Notes: generated by a model from the sequence alone, not told the origin. DNA of 64,000 nt from Zygnema cylindricum (GCA_037447655.1 JBBHKE010001710.1:304758-368757); one strand, 5' to 3'; numbered from the stretch's first letter, positions 1-12,206 are shown. Numbers and translations: made by a program.

Positions 1-2105
1 ATGTTAGTCACTTTAAAATCTTTGGCAGCAAGTGTTTTATTTTGGATACTTCACAAGATAGATGGAAAAAAGAGGCTAAAGGCCTACCACGGATTTTCAT
101 GGGGTATGATGATAATGCAAAAGGATATAGAGTTTTTGTATTTGAGAAACAAAAAGTGATTATTTCTAAGAATATCCAGATTAAAGATGAACACGATTCG
201 GTTGACCTTTTCAAAATGCCAGATCAACCGGCCTAGGAAAAGCAGGAATATGTCATTTTTCACCATACGGAGCGAGTCTACTTTCCAACGGCAAATGGGA
301 CACCTCTTTCTTCAATTCATCTGGTGCCTTGAAATGATGCTTCACCACAAGCTACACCTCAGGCGGAAGAAACTACTACACACTCTGTACGAGCTCAAGT
401 TACGGTTCAAACTAAACAAAAAAATTAGAGGTTGTAGACGATCTCAGCCTCAGAATTTCCGCGGGGAAAGCGATCTAGCTGCCGTCTGCAAGCAAGCTCT
501 CACTTTGCTTTTTCTGCAGCAACACAAGAGCCTTTAACGATCCAGGAGGCCTTATCATCACCTGAGAGAAATCAGTGGATCGAGGCGGCAAATGATGAAA
601 TGAAGTCTATTATGGAGGCACAAACATGAGAGTTGATGGATCTTCCTCTGGGCAGAAAAGCCGTCGGCAGCAAATGGGTATTCAAGGTGAAGCTGAACTT
701 GGTCAACACCATCGAACGGTATAAGGCCAGACTAGTGGCCAAGGGGTATAATCAAAAAGAAAGTATTGACTTTGAGGAAACCTTCACTCCAGTTGTTAGA
801 TTTCCCACTGTCAGAATTTTGCTAAGTCTAGCGGCTATAGAGAATATAGAAATACATCAAATGGATGTTAAAACGGCCTTCTTCCATAGAGAGTTACAAG
901 AAACCATTTATATGAAACAACTTGAAATGTTTGTTGAAAAGGGAAAGGAAGAATTAGTGTGTAAATTGATGAAATCTTTGTATGGGCTAAAACAAGCCCC
1001 ACGTCAGTGGAATTTGAAATTAAATGATTTTTTGAGTGCGCTAGGATTTAAGAGAATTAGCTCAGATCATTCTGTATATATGTCTTACAAGGGGAGGATG
1101 GGATACTATACATTGTTGTATATGTGGATGACTTATTATTAATAAGTAAGTTAATGGATGAAATAAACCGCATTAAAACAACTTTAAGGTCTAGGTTCGA
1201 GATGAAAGACCTTGGTGAGGCCAAATATATTTTAGGAATATAGGTAGAAAGAGACAAAAACAAAAGGCTGATTGTGTTGACTCAGAAAGAAGCAATAGGT
1301 AACATGTTGGAAAGATTTGAAATGAAAGATGTAAAGGGATCTATAACTCCCATGGAATTCACGCAGAAATTGGAAGGAAGGGATTCAAAGTCACGGATTA
1401 TGGTGTGTGAGATTCGAGAGTGAGGGTAGGAGGAGTTTGTGGCTTCAAAGCCATATAGACAGTTAGTTGGAAGTCTTATATATTTTATGAACTGTACGAG
1501 ACCTAATATTGCAATAGCTGTGGGGGTCTTGAGTAGAATTTTGCAGAATCCTAAAGAGGAAGACTGAGAAGCAGCAAAAAGGGTGTTGAGATATCTTGCA
1601 CGTACTCCAAATCTTAAGCTTGTACTCGGAGGAGGAGAGGTGAAAATACAGACCTGGAGCGATGCTAGTTATGGAGACATGCCAAGCCGGAAATCTACAA
1701 CCCGCTTTGTTTTTAAGATTGGAGATGGAACTTGCTGCTGGAGAAGCAAATTACAAAAGGTTACAGCTCAATCCACAATACAGTTAGAATATATGGAAGC
1801 GGCTTCCGCCCTCAAGGAGCTCCTATGGGTCAAGTCTTTTTTACAAGAACTTGGGTATATGCAAACTGGTCCTCATGCTATCGGGTGTGACAACCAGGCA
1901 ACCACTGCAATTGCCTCTAACCCCAGCCATCATTTTAAGAGCAAACACATGGATGTTAGACTTCACTTTGTTAGAGAAAAAATACTAGCAAAAATCATTA
2001 AATTGTGTTATTAACCAGACGAGAAGATGGTGGCTAACATGTTAACAAAAGCCCTTCTTGCTCCTAAGTTATAGTTTTGCAGAGATGCTATTGGACTAAG
2101 TGGGT
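1..2105 (+). pseudogene. Decayed Ty1/copia pol (integrase C-terminus, RT, RNase H)
   Basis: Remnant of a copia polyprotein that enters from the left edge of the window. The first 240 bases read as the integrase C-terminal part (a GYDDNAKGYRVF-type motif). Reverse transcriptase follows at about 600-1260, with KARLVAKGYNQ, the QMDVKTAFFH segment and SLYGLKQAPRQW. RNase H follows at 1583-2010, with WSDASYGD, a degraded STIQLEYMEA and CDNQATTAIA. It is dead: an in-frame stop lies near 628, a frameshift falls just before the YVDD-type active site near 1125, and further stops lie near 1242, 1421 and 1567. The order IN-RT-RH places it in Ty1/copia. It ends just before a polypurine-like tract and an LTR-like start at 2131. 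The identification is from recognised motifs; the number of lesions is a minimum. Confidence 0.9.
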
Positions 2106-2130
2106 AACCGAGTCTAAAGATTTAGGGTAG

Positions 2131-3420
2131 TGTTGTAATTTATAAATCTTTATTTCAGTGGATAGGGTTAAAGTAACTTATTATATTTTCTAAGTAATCC
2201 GTTGTAATACTTACCTTAATTAGTGTTACAGTAGAAAAAGTACAATATAGTATATTGTACTTTTACAAGGACACGCGTCGGCTAGAAATCATATGCACGT
2301 TTTACGGAGTGGCGCCGACAGTCAGCCACACGCGTCACGCAGTTGACGATTAGATTCATAGGATCGGACGAACGGAATCTGAACCGGGTATTCCGGAAAT
2401 ATATGGTACAGTTGGACGGTACCATCGCCGATTGAATTTGTTCCAACGGACGCGATTCACCTGGGACCACAAGCGTGATTTTAGAGGGACCACAAGCGTG
2501 ATTCACGTGGGACCACAAGTGACGAAACACTCAGGTGCTTCGTACTACACGACCACAGTCGATTGGAATTTAGCGACTACCACTGACTAAACATTTGGAA
2601 CGTTTTGTGTACGGTTTGATATCTGGAAATATCTGAATAAACATTGTTTTGTAGTTTAGTGTAATAAAAAATAGTGTTCTACTAATTAGGTTTTTGGAAA
2701 ATAGTAATTAGGGTTTTTGAGGTACTAACGGTTCAGTAACGTACAGGTCGGATACTTTGTCGTTAGTCAACATAATAACTACAATAACAATTACCCAAAT
2801 TAGTGTAGACTAGTAGATGCAAACTGTGAGTACATAACTTAGGACTTAGGCAATTTTGTAGTATCGAGTTTTGGGAATGTGATTTTCTAAGGGCAGTTTT
2901 TGGGAAACTTCCAGACATCATATCTTATGGTTTACTAAGTCATTTGGGCTGCAATTTTGGGAATCGTTAGTTTACTGATTGTGTATCACTGAGGCAAATT
3001 TGAGGCATATTGGCCTTTTTAGTCATATTTTGTTTAAACCGAAAGTTGGTTGTTGAGTAGATGATTGATAGCTTTTGTTGTTTTCCATGTCTACTTCCAC
3101 TACAACTACTAGTCTTTCTGCTGCAGCGGTGGTTGTAGAACAACAAGCTTAACATAGCGTAACATAACGTAGCATAACGTAGCGTAGCGTAGCGTAGCTT
3201 AGCATAGCGTAGCATAGCACAGCGTAGCATAGCAGAGCGTAGCAGAGCAAAGCGTAGCAGAGCACAGTACAACACAACACTACACAACACAACACAACAC
3301 AACACAACACATCACAACACATCACATCACATCACACCGCACCACACCACAACACACCACATCACATCATATCACATCACATCACATCACATCACATCAC
3401 ATCACATCATATCACATCAC
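2131..3420 (+). mobile_element. LTR-like unit a (copia 3' LTR candidate)
   Basis: Starts TGTTGTAATT directly after the degraded polypurine-like tract of the decayed copia pol. It shares ordered similarity with the unit beginning at 3584: a GGGACCACAAG-type repeat region, a GTACAGT-rich block, then a TTTGGGAAACT segment with similar text after it, and finally a pentanucleotide microsatellite. The exact 3' end of the LTR is not clear because the microsatellite obscures it. Confidence 0.55.
3150..3420. repeat. Pentanucleotide microsatellite (AGCGT to AACAC to ATCAC)
   Basis: Runs of 5-base units that drift along the array: AGCGT/AGCAT first, then AACAC, then ATCAC. Because the unit is 5 bases, all frames stay open for long stretches, which creates a spurious minus-strand ORF. 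A second array with the same start motif (ATCAC) lies at 4848-5484. Confidence 0.9.
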
Positions 3421-3583
3421 TGTTGGTTTTTTGTGTTAAGTTTTGGATGTTTAATAGTGGAGGTTGTGCGAGAGAATTCCCGAACTTCTAATATTTTCTA
3501 AGTCCTTACTTCAGTATGTACCTAAATTATAGTAGACAATTATGTAGACTGAGTAAAGTACTGGGTCTAAAGCTTTAGGGGAG

Positions 3584-4845
3584 TGTTGTGATTTGAAAGC
3601 TTTAGTACTCAGTAAATAGGTCAATGAGAGAGGGATTGGTACTTAGAATATTTTAGAGTATAAATACTTCAGTACTGACCTCTAGTGGGACACCTCTAGT
3701 GTGACAGTAACTGAGGTAGAAAAGAGTGTAATGTACTTCATGGGACACGCGGCGCGGATCAAATGTATCCGTACAAGAACGATTTAATACGGAATCCGAA
3801 ACAATGACACACGACAAAATTGTACGATACAGGAATGAACGGCGGATACGAATCGAGTCAACGAACGCGATTTGAAGTGGGACCACATTAAAACAATGTT
3901 GTTGAACACGAGTTGTCCATCACAAAGATACAAATTACATCTTACGCCGATCCGTATATTCCGGAAGATTCTCGCACGGACGATAATGTAATCCGTCGAT
4001 CCCGCGAACATCGATGGCGGAGAAAATCTAATGGGACCACAGTTGACTAAGCAAGTCGCGTCCTTTTGCACGACCGACTTGCTACTATGATATTTCAATT
4101 TCTGCAGGTACAGTCATTTGGACGTATTCACCTAATGCTGACTAAGCAAGTGGCACAATGTATGTACAGTACCTATTTGTAAATATCTGAAACAACATAA
4201 ATTTGTGCATAATGAATTAATTTTTAGTGTTACAATATTAAATAGGATTGAAGTTATAATTAGGGTTTGGACGTACTTCTGGTACAGTAGACATTCCGTT
4301 GACGTTCACTGTCGTTATTCAAGTACAGTACTTAGTTAACCTGTAGTTAGTTGATTAGTGTAGATTACTCAGTAGATTACTATTAGTATAAAATATAGGA
4401 CCTAGTTTATTTTGATTATCACAGTCATTTTTATCAAAGTAATGGCAGACTGTTTTTCTACAGCTTTGACCTATCGGTGTGATCACTATGATTGATGTTT
4501 CGATGTAAAACTTTGTGAAGATATTATATGATCTAGAAACTATATGTGTGTGAAGTTTCAGTGTGATCTGTTATCTCTGTAGAATTCAGTGAGAAGTCTA
4601 CCTGGTTAGTTTGAGAAGCTGTCAGCTTTTTTTGGGAAACTCCGGAGCTTATCTTCTAGATTCCTTGGTGGATTAGGCTGTAACTTTGGGAGTTTACAGT
4701 GTTTATGGTCTACTGCATATTGGTGCAGTTTGAGGTGATTTTGTGTATTGTGGAGTATCTGTGCAATCTGAAACACAACTGTTTTAGGGTAGTCTGTGGG
4801 TGTCTTCCGTGAGTAATCCATGGTTGAAATAGGCTATGGACAACA
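3584..4845 (+). mobile_element. LTR-like unit b with TATA box
   Basis: Begins TGTTGTGATT after a well-preserved polypurine tract (CTTTAGGGGAG, ending 3583). That tract resembles the one before unit a. A TATAAATA box lies at 3659-3666, 75 bases into the unit, as expected for an LTR promoter. Downstream text parallels unit a in order, including a TTTGGGAAACTC segment at about 4631, and leads into another pentanucleotide array. Only about 160 bp separates the array of unit a from this start, so the interval looks like a collapsed internal region between two LTRs or a tandem duplication. Confidence 0.5.
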
Positions 4846-4847
4846 AT

Positions 4848-5484
4848 CACATCACATCGCATCACATCACATCACAACATAACATAACATAACATAACAT
4901 AATATGATAGAACATATAATATAATATAATATAACATAATATGAATGTATTACGATATAGGATGTAATATAATATAATATGATACGATATAATATGATAC
5001 CTTACAATACGATACAATAATATACAATACGATTGATATAATATATTACGATATAACATATTACAATAGAGTATAATACGATACCATATAATACAACACC
5101 ATATAATACGAACCCTTTTATGCGAAACGATATAATATGAAACGACATCGCACAATACGATATAATACGATACGATATAACACAAAACGACATAATACGA
5201 TACAATATAATACGATGCGATATAATACGGTATATTACAATACGGTATAATATAATGCGATATAATATAATGCAAAATAATATGATACGATATAATATCA
5301 TGATATATAACATGATGCGATATAATATGATATGCAATATAATACAATACAATAAAATACAATACGTCAAAACACAATACAATACGATATAATATAATAA
5401 CGTTATAAGACAAGACAGTATAATACAATACGATATAATACACTTATAATATATTACGATATAACATATTACGATATAACATAC
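4848..5484. repeat. AT-rich pentanucleotide microsatellite array
   Basis: Begins with ATCAC units, passes through AACAT, and becomes ATAAT/ACGAT units for about 600 bases. The 5-base period explains the 126- and 193-residue open frames made almost only of Y, I, L, C, R and H; these are not genes. Confidence 0.92.
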
Positions 5485-5672
5485 TTGGTTTTTTAGGATT
5501 TTATATGATCTGCGATATATGTGATGGCTGGCGCCAAAAGGCTGCGGTAGAGACAGAAATACATCACAACTTCACATGTAGGAGACTTTAAAAAAAACTT
5601 AGAAAACCAAAACAGACACGTAAACACAGCTGGAAAAAGACAAAAAGTTGAGTTTCGGGGGAAAAGACTTAC

Positions 5673-5748
5673 CAGACGAGACCAAAGACTTCCCACATCC
5701 ACTAGTGCCACATAGCAAGACAATACAAATATACGGTGTTCACATAGC
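5673..5748 (-). pseudogene. Orphan P-loop exon fragment (2-phosphoglycerate kinase/LPA1-like)
   Basis: On the minus strand a 76-base segment lies between a good acceptor (TTTGTTTCTCAG) and a good donor (GTAAGT). One frame reads IVLLCGTSGCGKSLVSS, a Walker A P-loop in the exact context known from plant P-loop proteins annotated as 2-phosphoglycerate kinase-like or LPA1-like. That frame carries a TGA stop near the exon start. No convincing neighbouring exon exists: only a short LLAPAITYIADHIKS-like stretch, out of phase, before the microsatellite. I read it as a gene fragment or pseudogene cut off by retroelement sequence. A recent capture by a mobile element is also possible. Confidence 0.5.
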
Positions 5749-5952
5749 CTGAGAAACAAAAAACGGTTAATCTTAGAACCGGAGGAATTTTTAAAATGTA
5801 GAGAAGAAGGAGATGAGGTCAAGAAGGTGAGGAAGGACAAGAAGGAGAATAAGAAGTAGAAGAAGTGGGAGGAGGAGAAGGAGAAGGGGAAGGGGACGAA
5901 GAAAGAGAAAAAAAACCTTTTAAGAGTCCATCCCACATTGGCATCCCGTGGC

Positions 5953-6390
5953 AAGACTTGATGCATGTCATGGATCCATGCATCATCCTTGTATGACGTT
6001 TATATTTTCGCGACGACGACAGCACAACGTCTACTTGCGAACGGGCGAGAAAACCGAGCGCGAGAATCAGGATCCTAACCGTTGGTTTTGTGATCCACGG
6101 CTGAGAGTGTCTTAAAACAGTTCCCGTGGCGGGAATTCAGGATCTCACTGTTCGAGTTGAAGATCCACGGCTGACCGCTTCTTAAGATTGCCGTTCGAGA
6201 CGGATAAGGCCGTAAGAGGCGCGAGGAGTACAACAGGACAACGGACACAATGGAATCTCACGTGCTCAACTGGATGATATTAACACGTGTGAGAGTGTCC
6301 GTTGACAAATGGTATCGAGTGTACGAACAGATATGGAGTGAGCTGTCAGTCACTTATATCCGTACATTCAACGGCACGGACGTTTTTGTT
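5953..6390. repeat. Dispersed repeat, copy 1
   Basis: About 430 bases share long similarity with 14775-15170, starting with CTGATGCATGTCATGGATC and continuing through a block rich in ACGACGACAGCACAACGTC and GGATCCTAACCGTTG. Both copies end in a TGAGCTGTCAGTCAC segment near a GTACGGACGTTTTTGTTGG motif. There is no coding content I recognise. Bases 6390-7028 beyond it hold no supported gene; small open frames there match nothing I know. Confidence 0.75.
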
Positions 6391-7028
6391 GGTTGTATCG
6401 AATAATTGACTATTTGGTGGTTGGGCTTTGTCTCGAAGAGCTCGAATCCTTCTCTGGAGAGTCACCCTTAGATGCAAATGTAAAGAAGCCTCTGTCGTTC
6501 CTCTGCTATGGTTTTGGTCAAAATGGCAGTGACCATAATAAAAGCTACAACGGGCTGCGAGAGTTGCAACCACGCTCATTTCCTTTTATTTCGCTGCTCG
6601 TAGAGCACCTGTTTTTGCCGCGGATGTAGCTGCCCGAGCTGCCCGAGAGTCCTGACAGTTTTTGCCCTGCTCGGAGCCGCATGATTGGATGCCGCGCTGC
6701 CCAATCCAGAAGCAGCGAATGGTCCCGGGAAGCTATCCGAGTGCGAAGACGGCAGGACGGGCGTTTTCCGGCGCTACTTTCGCTGCAAGAGCCTGTGGAG
6801 GGAAAGAAGGAAGAAGGAATCAGGGTTTAGAGCTAAAGATTGCAAGGAAGAACGGAAGACGGGAAGGAGGAAACAACATAAATTTATATTATACTATATT
6901 ATATTATAATTTATATTATACTATACTTAAAAGCACTACTGAAGTTGCAATTCAAAAAATTACTACTTATTTTGTAATAATCCTTGCAAAAGAAAATAAA
7001 ATTAGTACAATTCAGACTATCTACCCAT

Positions 7029-7263
7029 GATTTTTCAAAACTAATTAAATACTGGATTAAAAATTTACTGTTGTAAAAATCTTGACCTTTAAATTTATGC
7101 ACTGAGTTTGACACGGCCGAAGCTGTGGGCCCATAACCTAATAAATTAGCGGCCATATCAAGGAAAAGATTTAAAAGAAGGATCAAGAAAGGAAGGTACA
7201 AAATACATAAAATACAGCAAAGGATAAAAGATACTGTCGTGAAAAGTGAAAAGTTCAAAGTAA
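7029..7263 (-). mobile_element. Extra copia leader and truncated gag start beyond the 3' LTR
   Basis: This stretch repeats the region at 12078-12313 almost exactly. It holds the untranslated leader and the gag start (MAANLLGYGPTASA) and breaks off after about 40 residues of gag, at the LISFEK position. It lies on the far side of the 3' LTR (7264-7615), so the layout reads LTR-gag-pol-LTR-leader-gag'. A simple insertion would end at the LTR. A tandem element or recombination between two copies explains this better. Confidence 0.8.
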
Positions 7264-7615
7264 TATTGAATAAATTTACAAGGTAAGATACTTGAGTTTT
7301 ATAGAAGTACTTAAGCGTGTAAGCCGCAATATGCTAAAGTGGAGGTACATTTAATCAAGGTTCAACTAGTCTAGGTACACCTAATAAGTGGGACTACGAC
7401 TAATCAAGGTATATCTAAGAGTGGAGGTACAACTAGTAGAAAATATTCTTCTCATTAAGTGGGAATCTTTTCTACGCTAAGTATGTACAGAAAAGTACAC
7501 GAACACTAATTAAAGTGTGTTCTCAGGACTAAGTGTTTCTAGGATTTTGATATATTTAAAAGTAAGTAAACTAGATATGATGTTTCAATAGCAAAGTGAA
7601 TTGCGAATGCCAATA
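7264..7615 (-). mobile_element. Copia 3' LTR (352 bp)
   Basis: Direct repeat of 12314-12665 with the same length. By eye I count ten mismatches in 352 bases. On the minus strand it starts TATTGGCATTCGC and ends TTCAATA, so the tips are TATTG...CAATA. It is preceded by the polypurine tract AATCAAGGGGGAG. Confidence 0.88.
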
Positions 7616-7642
7616 CTCCCCCTTGATTCAAAACACGGAGAT

Positions 7643-9190
7643 CTAGCCAAGTAAGCGAGAAGAGAGAACATGTTTGTCAAATAAAGGGCGAGGAAGAGGT
7701 TTGGTGAGAAAATCGGCAATTTGATTAGAGGGAGAACAATGAGAAAAATAGACTGTGCCATTCACAATTTTTTTGCGTGCAGAGTGATATTGTATATCGA
7801 TATGCTTTGTTCGAGTATGATGAATGTGATTTTTCATGAGGGCGAGAGCTCCTTGAGAATCGCAAAAGATAGGAGTGGGAGAAGTTTGATGAAAAGACAG
7901 GTCAGTGAGAAGGCGACGAAGCCAAATAGCAGTTTTTGTGGCAGAGGTGCCTACCATATATTCAGCCTCGGTGGATGAGAGAGCAACAGTTTGTTGCTTT
8001 CGAGAAGCCCATGAAACAAGGCCACCACCAAGGGAGAAGCAAACCCCAAAGATAGAACGAGTTTGATTTCTCCAGTCCGCATCACAAAAGCCAACAAGAG
8101 AGGAATCGGGAAGAGAGAAAAGAGGAGAAGAGGATGGAGAAGAGGATGGAGAAGAGGAAAGAGGGAGAGAGAAGGTGAGACGAAGATGTTTGGTGCCTTG
8201 GAGGTATCTAAGGACATGTTTTGCTGCATCGAGATGAGTAGAGGTCGCACAATGAGAAAATTGGGACAAGATACACACAGCATTGCAAATGTCTGGTCGT
8301 GACCCCAACATGGCATACATCAATTTTCCTACAATAGACCGGTAAAGGGACCCTACATCTTCTTGGGCATTCCCATCGGAGACTTCTTTCCTAAGTGCGG
8401 TGTTTAGATCAAGAGGTGTAGAGATAGGATTACAATCAGACATCCCAAAATTTTCTAAAAGATCGACAATATAATGTTCTTGACTCATTTGTAATAAACG
8501 TTTAGGCATATTTATTGTAATGTTAATGCCTAAACAATAATCAAGGTCACCCAAGTCTGTCATCGGCCAATGAGATGCTAGCATGACTTTGACTTTGTTA
8601 ATTTCCGTTTTACTGGGACCAGCAAGTATTAAGTCATCAACGTAAATAATAATGATTACTAAACTATCACCTGTCCCTTTAATGTAAATACCAGGATCCG
8701 CGCTAATTTCTTTGAATCCATCTTTTAATAAAGCAGAGACCAGTGTTTTGGGCCACACATGTGGCGCCTGTTTAAGACCATAGATGGATTTGTTTAATCG
8801 ACAGACAAAGGATTCTTGTCCAGCTATAGCGTATCCCGGAGCGTGCTCCCTATAAATATCTTCTTCAAGGGTCCCGTGTAGAAAAGCGGTTTTGACGTTG
8901 AGTTGCTGAAGTTCCCAGTCGTGGATTGCCACTAAAGATTGAATTGTACGAATAGATTCAAATTTCGCAACCAGCGCGAAAGTCTCATTGTAATCAATTC
9001 CTTCGGTTTGCGAATATCCTTTTGCTACAAGACGCGCCTAGTAGCGTTCAACAGATCCATCTACAAATTTTTTAACTTTAAAAATCCATTTTGAGCTAAT
9101 GGCACGTCGATTAGGTGGCAATTTGTAGAGTGTCCAAGTCTGATTTGTCATTAGGGCTTGATATTTTTCATTAGCCGCCAGTTGCTACTT
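7643..9190 (-). pseudogene. Copia reverse transcriptase and RNase H
   Basis: The minus-strand frame from 8932 to 7643 is open for 429 residues. It carries LNVKTAFLHGTL, SIYGLKQAPHVW, the RT active site YVDDLILAG, the SIVGKLMYAMLGSRPDI block and RNase H with GFCDADW, SSTEAEYM and IFCDSQGALAL. The RNase H catalytic residues therefore look intact. The N-terminal RT part continues upstream (SSKWIFKVKKF, ARLVAKGYSQTEGIDY) but has a TAG at 9038-9040 where a lysine codon is expected, and another TAG at 9185-9187. An unusual serine/proline-rich run sits between RT and RNase H. The product would copy retrotransposon RNA, but this copy is broken. Confidence 0.9.
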
Positions 9191-10873
9191 GTCTGCATCT
9201 GGAGTTTTTAGAGCAGATTTTAATGTAAGCGGTGGATCTCTGACATCAGCAAGATTGGCGTGAGCAAGATTTCGTGTCACCTTCCAAGTAGGACGTACGG
9301 ACCGAGTGCTACGCCGTACAATTTGTTGAGTAGACGAATCTAACGAATTAGACAAATTTGTCGTGGAAGGTCCCACAAGTGGATTCACCACATTCATATG
9401 GACAGAGGTTGGTGTCGGTAGTATACGGTCCGCCGGCGTCAACAACAACAACTGTATTTTATTCGGCGTCCGTGGATTTTCACCCTGAGCCGTAATTCCA
9501 ATACGGTTTGTCAGTGCGTCAAGTGGGATTTCGTCAAGATTCATTGCCACGAAGTCTAGACCGCGTGATGCAACTCCTGTGTCATCAGTCGTAATGATTT
9601 GCGTAGGTGGAATGGGTACGGAATTTGCGGCAGGTTCCACGTTAAAAGATTTATCTAATCCGACATAGTCTGTAAAAACAAAATCTTCAAATTCTGTCGT
9701 TGGTTTGTTAGAGAGGGAAGGATTTAGAGAATCAACAGATGATAGGTCCGTAGAGAAATGATAGGTTCGTAGAGAAATCAACGGTTACAGGTGTGACAAG
9801 GAGGTTCGGTACGAGGTGGCGAATAAGGGGGTCTTCGTTAAAAATGACGTCACGTGAAATAACTATACGATGTGTTTTAATACAGTATATACGGTACGCT
9901 TGAGAGTGAGGGGCATAACTGACAAAAAATCATTTTATGGCTTTTGCACCCCACTTTCCATCAGTATTTGTAAGATTTTTGTAATAGGCCTCACTCCCTA
10001 AAATACCGAAGTGAGAAACATTTGGCTTCTTTTTATGCCATGCCTCAAACGGAGTTTTGTTTTTGAGAGCCGATGTGGGAGACCTATTTCGGATATAACA
10101 AGCCGTTAGTAAGGCTTCGGCCCAAAAAGATTGAGGTAAAGAGGAAAAATGCATCATGGACCGAGCCATATCGGCAAGGGTGCGATAAAGTCTTTCGGCA
10201 TCCCCATTTTGTTGAGGTGTATGTGGGGCAGACAATTCATTAATTATGCCACATGATGCTAGAAATTCTAAAAATTCAAGCGACATATATTCCCCCCTAT
10301 TATCACTTCTTAGCATTTTTATTCGAGAGGAGATTTGATTTTCGACGAGGGACTTAAAATGTTTGAAATGAGTAAAAGCCTCAGACTTGTTTTTCATGAG
10401 ATATACATGAGTGAATCGTGAGTAATCATCAATAAAAGTAATGAAATACACAAAACCACTCAAACTTGGTACCCTCATAGGTCCACACACATCACCAGAT
10501 ATTAGATCATGGGGAGAATTTGATTCAGAAGAGCTTGTTGGAAAATGTAATCGAGGCATCTTGCCAATAATACATCCGTGGCAAAATCAAGGTGTTTTTC
10601 ATCAAATGAATTTAAGCCTAAAACAAGGCCTTTACTAAGAGACGTTAAACTTTGCCTATTTAGATGACCATATTGTAAATGCCATTTGTGAAAACAAGAG
10701 GAGAAAGGAGAGGGAGTTGCTACATTTGCATGCCCTAGTTCTCTAAAGGATTTTAAAATGTAGAGATTTCCACATTTAGTCCCTTTTCTAAGAGAAATGT
10801 GGTTTGACGAAAAAAGTTGAACTTCGATTTCGGAGATGACTTCGAAACTACCATTTTTGAGTGTCGCACCCAC
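9185..10873 (-). pseudogene. Copia GAG-pre-integrase and integrase
   Basis: The minus-strand frame 10559-9930 encodes the integrase core: SGDVCGPMRVPS (first D), FITFIDDYSRFTHVYLM, MLRSDNRGEY (second D), APHTPQQNGDAERLYRT (E), then FWAEALLTACYIRNRSPT. The DDE triad is present. The HHCC zinc region lies in another frame (10873-10502, KWHLQYGHLN), so there is a frameshift near 10565 just before the C-x2-C. The linker from 9781 to 9185 is a separate open frame. Order and motifs are typical of Ty1/copia. Confidence 0.88.
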
Positions 10874-11480
10874 AGAAAAAAGGTTTTTCTTGAGTTAGAG
10901 AACGTAGTAAACGTTCTCCAAAATAACTAGCTCGGAACTACTCGGGTTTATGGCCACCTGTCCAACAAAATTTGGCGTTAGGACAGTGTTATTTCTAAGT
11001 AAAATGCGCAAAGGAGCAGAGAACATAACAAGATTTGTCATGATGGTTTTTTAGCATGACATGTGGTGCGAGGCACCAGAATCTATTAACCATTCATGAT
11101 TATTACCTGAAGCATTAAATGCATACCCATAATCCATTGGGGGAATGGGAATAGAGATAGAATTAGTGTGGTTGATAGGCGGTATTTCTGGATTCGTTAC
11201 GTCAGATTGAAGAAGTGGAGGAGGTACGGTTGACGGAAAATGAAATTCCAGTGTTATATTGTACCAAGGTGGAGGAGGTTCGTAAGGACCGTACGAAGGA
11301 TTAATGAATGCTGCATTCGCGTGGCCAACAGGATTGTACGCAACAGGCGGTTTGGGCGGCGTTCTTTGATTTGGAAGGTTGTATTTGTTTCGATCGTCGC
11401 CACCACCGCCTGGCGCGCGTTCATTTTTTCGAGCGAGAGCTGGACACGCGTCGATTAAATGATCTTTCTCTTTGCATTAT
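10874..11480 (-). pseudogene. Copia zinc-knuckle region and aspartic protease remnant
   Basis: On the minus strand, text at about 11060-11090 reads WLIDSGASHHMSC followed by a stop. DSGASHH is the active-site motif of the copia protease. Upstream a proline-rich spacer (APGGGGDDRNKYN, PPPPWYN) follows the position of the gag zinc knuckle, which is frameshifted. This part is degraded between gag and integrase. Confidence 0.8.
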
Positions 11481-12206
11481 CTGCAAAAAGTGGAAGATCC
11501 TGCAGCACCTGAAAAAATATTTGTTTTGGACGAATGTAGTTAGTGCGATGGCGTCAGATGATGTCACAGGTTTCTTTAACTTTTGTCTGCTTTCTTCATA
11601 TACTAGTTGATTTGTTAAGTGCGGTAGAGTAATATTCGCAAGATTTTTATCAACCGTACTGGCAAAAGATTCAAAGTTGGGTGGCAATCTTGCCAAAATC
11701 ACGCTGATGAGATCTTCATGAGTCACAAGATTATTAATGCATTTTAAACGACCAGCATATGATTGTACTTTTTGTATAAAGGACAACATATCTTCGGACT
11801 TATCCTTTTCAAGAATAATGAATTCTCGTCGAAGAGCCAAGCGATGTGGCCAAGTATCGGTTTCATACGCGGCGCATAAAAGTCGCCATGCTTTATTTGC
11901 GGTTGTAGTACTTCGTATAAGATTCGCGATCGTCCCATCCAACGACAAAATAAGCCGAGACAACGCAACGGAATCTTTTTCTTTCCACGCAATGATTACA
12001 GTTTGCGCTGCTACAAACTCATCGTCATCCTCGTCTGGCAAAACTGGAATAATGACGTCTCCTATGACGTGACCCCACAATTTTTCAAAACTAATTAAAT
12101 ACTGGATTAAAAATTTACTGTTGTAAAAATCTTGACCTTTAAATTTATGCACTGAGTTTGACCCGGCCGAAGCTGTGGGCCCATAACCTAATAAATTAGC
12201 GGCCAT
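11421..12206 (-). pseudogene. Copia gag (capsid)
   Basis: The ATG at 12206 (minus) opens a frame beginning MAANLLGYGPTASAGSNSV. It continues with copia-type gag motifs: VIIAWKEKDSVALSRLILSLD, TTTANKAWRLLCAAYE, ARLPPNFESFASTVDKNL. The frame runs to 11421, but the zinc knuckle expected near its end is out of frame. I chose this start because the duplicated fragment at 7029-7263 shares the same start and leader. The longer open frame to 12308 only adds untranslated leader. Confidence 0.87.

Noticed and set aside
3150-3420. Possible CRISPR array
   Set aside because: Units are 5 bases with no spacers, and the genome is eukaryotic.
4862-5443. 193-residue minus-strand frame rich in Y, I, L and C
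   Set aside because: Product of a 5-base AT-rich microsatellite, where no frame meets a stop.
6309-6321. TGGTATCGAGTG as a tRNA-iMet primer binding site
   Set aside because: Only partial match to the usual site and no adjoining LTR end.
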